Of a DNA stretch of 52,027 bases, positions 51,973 through 52,027 are shown piece by piece. The translations under genes were made by a program, and so were the position numbers. This stretch comes from JAKPKF01 sp964536135 (GTDB lineage Bacteria; Patescibacteriota; Dojkabacteria; SC72), in NCBI GenBank assembly GCA_964536135.1, contig CAZHVM010000005.1, positions 1 through 52,027 of the forward strand. Reading direction: 5' to 3'. The notes beneath the pieces are model-generated. The model ran no database searches. It worked only from the letters and a program-made list of their open reading frames with translations, and had not been told where the DNA came from. Within the stretch, counting starts at the first letter, position 1. Every line of letters begins with the position of its first letter.

Positions 51973-52027
51973 TGCCGGGGACAGGAGTTGAACCTGCACG
52001 GGAGTATAAATCCCACTACCACCTCAA
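51973..52027 (-). tRNA. tRNA-Leu(GAG), 5' part cut off by window edge
   Basis: On the minus strand the visible part runs from the anticodon loop TTGAGGT (anticodon GAG) through a long variable arm (GGGA...TCCC), a T-arm GCAGG-TTCAACT-CCTGT and acceptor strand CCCCGGC with discriminator A. The long variable arm fits Leu. No CCA is encoded. Confidence 0.85.

Noticed and set aside
1..52027. Insertion sequences, integrases or CRISPR arrays
   Set aside because: No transposase or integrase motif, terminal inverted repeat or repeat-spacer array was seen on reading through the window.

Overview
This window looks like a piece of a Candidate Phyla Radiation (Patescibacteria) chromosome. The DNA is AT-rich and the genes are small, tightly packed and often overlapping. 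Many products fall into families typical of that group (DUF5652, DUF5680, DUF5684, a giant DUF2341/Fn3 surface protein), beside a core of translation, DNA repair and envelope genes. UGA is a normal stop here: a release factor 2 gene is intact and some genes end in TGA, which argues against the code-25 lineages. The phylum cannot be named from sequence reading alone. No insertion sequence, CRISPR array or rRNA was seen. Six tRNA genes are present (Phe and Leu cut by the window ends, plus Asn, Gln and two Val).

Layout. 0-5.5 kb: tRNA-Phe, a GT4 glycosyltransferase, a cohesin-like surface protein, uppP, gpmI and prfB. 5.5-9.5 kb: a division/envelope operon of ftsE, ftsX, a coiled-coil M23 protein whose catalytic halves are in swapped order, and a SurA-N-like membrane-anchored chaperone, closed by a strong terminator. 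9.6-16.3 kb: hpf, tRNA-Asn and a run of small poorly known genes, including a DUF5655-like protein, a ParB-like protein, an Fe-S HhH-GPD-like protein and an Hsp20 gene with a CIRCE operator. 16.3-24 kb: a CapA-like protein, a lysozyme-fold protein, an FkbM methyltransferase, yvcK, carD and ileS with a T-box leader; a second possible structured RNA lies just upstream. 24-35.8 kb: pepF, tRNA-Gln, gltX, aspS and a recA-recX-recJ cluster. 36-42 kb: an N-formylglutamate-amidohydrolase-like gene, DUF5684, DUF1846, rmuC, a polysaccharide flippase, a frameshifted DUF5680 gene, and two nucleotide-metabolism genes (deoxyribosyltransferase-like, MazG-like). 42-52 kb, between two very similar tRNA-Val genes: a surface protein of about 2,080 residues, broken small membrane genes, a free-standing CdiA-CT-like nuclease domain, an SDR oxidoreductase and an ASCH protein.

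How the genes fit together. UppP, the flippase, GT4, CapA-like, lysozyme-like, FtsEX and M23 genes point to active wall and envelope polysaccharide work, and the giant protein, the cohesin-like protein and the exported proteins suggest a decorated cell surface. Regulation is visible in places: CIRCE on hsp20, a T-box on ileS, an inverted repeat in the recA promoter. Divergent gene pairs are separated by only 30-100 bp, and -10-like boxes often sit 5-9 nt before the start codon with no Shine-Dalgarno sequence, which suggests frequent leaderless mRNAs.

Assembly quality matters here. Three 10-N gaps each split a gene. In two of them the reading frame and the flanking bases suggest that nothing is missing and the contig ends simply overlap by 4 bases or 1 base. 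Several frameshifts sit in or near homopolymer runs and may be sequencing errors, real decay or slippage sites.
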